From positions 74,887,558 through 74,951,557 of the forward strand of contig NC_134825.1 of NCBI RefSeq assembly GCF_004210375.1: a stretch of DNA of 64,000 nucleotides, given 5' to 3'. Origin of the DNA: Tachypleus tridentatus. Taxonomy: Eukaryota; Arthropoda; Merostomata; Xiphosura; Limulidae. The notes under the pieces were generated by a model. The model was not told the origin of the DNA. It searched no databases and saw only the letters and a program-made list of their open reading frames with translations. Shown piece by piece: positions 60,633 to 64,000 of the stretch. Position 1 is the stretch's first letter, and each line of letters opens with the position of its first letter. The translations under genes were made by a program, and so were the position numbers.

Positions 60633-62689
60633 TAGTGTGGTTGTAATGAAGCATTGTGGTTATTACAAAGGATGAATGCGACATACCAAGAAGGTGATAT
60701 GTCATCAAATAACAACCTTAACAAAAGTGTGGAAATAATATTTAACTAATTTCTATTGAACTTAATATATTATATTATCATCTGTATCACTTTTCTAAAA
60801 AATCAGGTGATGCTAAAACACTTTATAATAATAGGCAAATACACATACGGCTCTTTCACTTTTTGTCTCAACCAGAGACATTTTTAACTTAAAAAATAGA
60901 TATGTTTTTTAGTTTGGAACTTATGCTTTACAGAGAGAGACTTGGAAAATACAGTTGTCTATTAATCTATTTAATACATTTAAAGCTCAAAGTTTGTTAA
61001 ATAGTTTTACTATTGTGTCTTTTTTCATCTAAGTGTCAACCAATGAATCTATGGATTATACTTTTTTCTACCAATAGAATATTGATCGACCAAGAACATT
61101 TGGGTTTTTTAATAGTGTGGTCAACAAATATACTGTCGTCATCACCGTTTTAACTTTAGTTTATTTGTAGTTGGCGCCAGTTATTATAAGTAACACTTTT
61201 AAACTACTTAAGCACAAAATATTGATGTTTAACGTTTTGAGGCAAATATTATCGGAATGAAATAAGTTCCGAGTGTTAACATTAACACAATTATATTCTA
61301 AGTTAAAGATACACTTTTGAAACACATAACTTATTAAATTATTATTATTTACTGAACAAAAACGTGGATAGATATAAATCATTTAGCAAGAAATTACGTT
61401 CTAGTGAATCATTAAAATGGTAATGACGGTAATATATGTGTAGACCGCACGCTGTTGTAGCACCAACAACTGATACGTTAAAAAGAATGTTTATTCTGTA
61501 ACAGCAAACACCATGTAATAACGCTTTCTTATTATTAGCACGTTGAATAATACGTACACGTTCCTTTAGCGTCTTCACTGCCTCGTGTTTTCATTAACAT
61601 GGCTGATCATAAAATCAAAATTAGGTCAACACGGGACTTCATTTATACAATCGCAACATAAACAACTATTCTGGACAACTGGTTAATTGTTTTTTAGTAT
61701 TTTCATATACAATACAACCAAATATTCAATTTACTAATGAGAACGAGGAGAAGGAACAACTACCGTCCCTCAGTATTATGGCCATAAACATAAATAATAC
61801 TTCCAAAACAAAATCAATTAGAAACAAACTCGTAGTGACATTAATCTGAATTTCGTTTTGGTTCATCATAAGCATCAAACATCGGGTTTATAAAAACTTT
61901 ATTGACTACAGTTAATGTTATTTTTAATTCAGTAAAAAAGGGTTACATGAAGTAATAAATTAGTTGGAAAACACGTTAATACTATTAACTAATTTTTAAG
62001 TAACGAAAAAGATTTATAAAACAAACAAACAAACAAAAACACAATGCTTTCAGAGAATTTGGTTTACTGTGTCATATCTGTTTATCAGTTGTAATAAAAA
62101 TATTAAGGCATAGAAAAAGTGTCTAACTTTTCCACCACGTAAGATAAGAGACTGTTGTAACGAAAAGATATTCAATAAATTAAGCAAAAATGACAGACTT
62201 ATATTTAATTTAAAGTCAGAATTACACTTATGATGTCAACAATAGGTGTATATAAACGTGTTGTGCAATTACATAATGCACAAGATGATGCCACGTTAAT
62301 GATGGCGATACGCCGCAATGTTGTGTAATATGCTTGATGGTGCTACATTAACGGCCGCGAAACGTTGTATTGTGATGTGATCCTTTTTAAATTCCGTTTA
62401 AAATGTTTGCACTTTTTTATACACTAGATACGTATTTTACAATCTTTGTTTACAAATTAAAATAATGTTTGTTTTATTTACTCATGTTATCACTATTTAT
62501 AAGCGTCCGGTATCACAGATGTCGATTGCCTTGAGGACCATATGGACTTATAACGACACTATTTTATCAAAAATACTTTCAAACTCAAATGTTTTACAGT
62601 TAGTCCTAAAAATAAACTATGACGCAGTAACATATTTTATCAAATCCTTTCTATTGCTGCTGTGTATATTAAGTAAAAGATAGATAGAT

Positions 62690-62956
62690 GGATAGAGAGA
62701 CATGGACATTCAAAATTCTCTGTGCTGGCACCGACAGTCGCTCTAAAATGACCAACGTTGCTATTAAAAATGGCATAAAAGCAGAGTTACTTTCGGGCTC
62801 ACAGCTCGTGCGCATCTTCGATTGGCCAAAGAGTTGCTTTGATTCACGAGCTTTAATAAAGTCTGTCACGCGATGCACCATACGGAATCTCTTTCTGTTT
62901 TGCCTCGTCCACGCGGACGCACTCCTCTTTTTCCCGTCGACACGTTTATGAAAATA
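62690..62956. promoter_or_regulatory. GC-richer, promoter-like segment
   Basis: A CpG-containing, balanced-composition patch in AT-rich surroundings. It contains a palindromic CCAAT-type element (ttggccaatcg on the minus strand, about 62818-62828). On the minus strand a tttttaatag lies about 20 nt before gtcatttt, resembling a TATA-like element and an arthropod initiator (TCAKTY). Both strands are open in at least one frame, so it could instead be exonic. Which gene it would serve is unknown; TMTC2 is one possibility. Confidence 0.25.
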
Positions 62957-63232
62957 TTAACTACATGTATGACTGCACGTTTGTGTGAGCTGAATCTCGA
63001 TTGGGGACATCTTGTGCTCATCGTAAACTTCTTCAATAATGCAGCCTCTTGAGAGGAAATCCCAATAGAAGCGAACGTAAAGAATGGGGATTTCGTAATT
63101 TACGTCGCATCCTGTCGGCAAGGTCTGTAAGCGATACTTCGTGGAGAAACATTCATGTTCTTGAGAAGCCATAAAGAAGCTACGGCCGTAGTCGCCACCT
63201 CGAGTACAGATTGTCAGAACGAACTGAACAAA
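62957..63232 (-). CDS. Unidentified coding exon candidate
   Basis: Open minus-strand frame reading FVLTICTRGGDYGRSFF, then MASQEHECFSTKYRL, LPTGCDVNYEIPILYVRFYW, DFLSRGCIIEEVYDEHKMSP and IEIQLTQTCSHTCS, ending in TAG. Balanced composition, mixed third-codon bases and Cys-containing, globular-looking protein distinguish it from chance ORFs here. An acceptor-like ttgttcag lies directly before the codon for FVL (exon edge 63223), so it could be a terminal exon. The internal ATG at 63172 could instead be a start. No family recognised. A gene ending here would normally put the TMTC2 5' end between 53045 and 62950, which was not confirmed. Confidence 0.4.
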   Translation of the reverse strand, partial: FVQFVLTICTRGGDYGRSFFMASQEHECFSTKYRLQTLPTGCDVNYEIPILYVRFYWDFLSRGCIIEEVYDEHKMSPIEIQLTQTCSHTCS

Positions 63233-63897
63233 CTACATTACTGGTGGCAATCATCAAACATTAGTGACTTAGTATATGTCATAAAGACGGAAGTCATTTA
63301 TTTTAATGCTCAGCACACAAATCAGCCAAATTAGAAGCTTCATATACTGAAAGGTATATTGTATACGTCATTATAGCTACATCCACTCACTCCATGAAAG
63401 ACAGGGGAGATTTAATTAACAGTTTTGGCACATATCCAATTGTTTTTCGACAGATATTATAAGATTAGTTTTCATTTTGTAAATTGGTAATATGAACATA
63501 AATTTATCGTTTTAACAGGAATACTGTACAAACTAGTGTTCGTTTAGTATTTTGCTTGTAATAAAACAAAACAAAATGACCATAAGACCAGAAACAATAA
63601 TATGGTGTAATAAAGTTTCTCCTAAAGGGAAAAATAAAACCCAGAGTATAACTACAGTGTAACTAAAATTTACAACAAATAACTCAATTTTCCCGCAACT
63701 GCTTGAAATAAAGTTAGAGCTCTAAAGTCGAACAGGTAAGGATTGATTAACGTTAAAATTTTCTAATCATATAAAACGAGACTATTACTAAACGTCTTAC
63801 TGTAAAAAGTATTAAAAAAAATTGTCTTTTTTTCTTCAACTAACTGAAACATCGTATTAGAGGAACTTTAAAGCATCACATGTTTAATTCATACATT

Positions 63898-64000
63898 GTT
63901 TGTTTGTTTTTGGAATTTCGCGCAAAGCTACACGAGGGCTAGCCGTCCATAATTTAACAGTGTAAGACTATAGAGAAGACAGCTAGTCATCACCACCCAC
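63898..64000 (-). mobile_element. SINE-A, cut by the window end
   Basis: Tail gtttgtttttggaatttcgc, then gcaaagctacacgagggcta and gtcatcaccacccac at the edge. The head lies beyond the window. Confidence 0.9.

Larger units (their letters stand above)
58631..62689. other. AT-rich upstream sequence, few features
   Basis: Holds a SINE-A (60360-60632) and a short tRNA-like head fragment (60072-60135). The minus-strand frame 59608-59838 (VIPKEGLHEVINYLESALVK..KKKRK) is the most protein-like ORF but has no splice or homology support. Confidence 0.5.

Overview
The window is animal nuclear DNA, AT-rich and intron-rich, from a large repeat-laden genome. tRNA-derived SINEs of three families are scattered throughout, some with intact target-site duplications. 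Tc1-like transposon remnants, minisatellites and (TA)n tracts are also present. SINEs of this kind, together with the protein sequence, suggest a chelicerate arthropod, most likely a horseshoe crab. That is an inference from memory of the repeat style; the sequence alone does not prove it.

One protein-coding gene dominates. On the minus strand, twelve exons between 53044 and 14938 join in phase, with canonical GT/AG sites, into the C-terminal 861 residues of a transmembrane-and-TPR protein. It is best matched to TMTC2, an ER-membrane protein of the TMTC family of protein O-mannosyltransferases that act on cadherin-type substrates. The two large 5' exons (52459-53044 and 46597-47560) encode the multi-spanning GT-C-like membrane domain and the DUF1736 region. 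Ten small exons (36643 down to 14938) encode about nine tetratricopeptide repeats and a short basic tail. The first coding exon, which should carry the signal-anchor helix and the acidic pair just before the first visible Ser codon, was not found.

Layout: 1-14937 is downstream flank with SINEs, two broken coding remnants and probably the 3' UTR. 14938-36643 holds the TPR exons, in introns with SINEs and tandem arrays. 36644-46596 is a long intron with two copies of one Tc1-like family, one of which carries a second Tc1-like element inserted in it. 46597-53044 holds the membrane-domain exons. 53045-64000 is the upstream intron or flank, with a 72-bp-unit minisatellite at 57990-58630 and a GC-richer, coding- and promoter-like island at 62690-63232.

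The most unusual signal is that several minisatellites in this gene are tied to its splice junctions. A 37-bp array and a 41-bp array each contain the 3' end of an adjacent TMTC2 exon plus its 5' splice site. A 46-bp array sits beside the acceptor of one of these exons. A 55-bp array amplifies the acceptor-proximal intron of another exon. A fifth array ends about 40 nt from a donor. The proximal 37-bp copies preserve intact decoy donors, and using one would truncate the protein.
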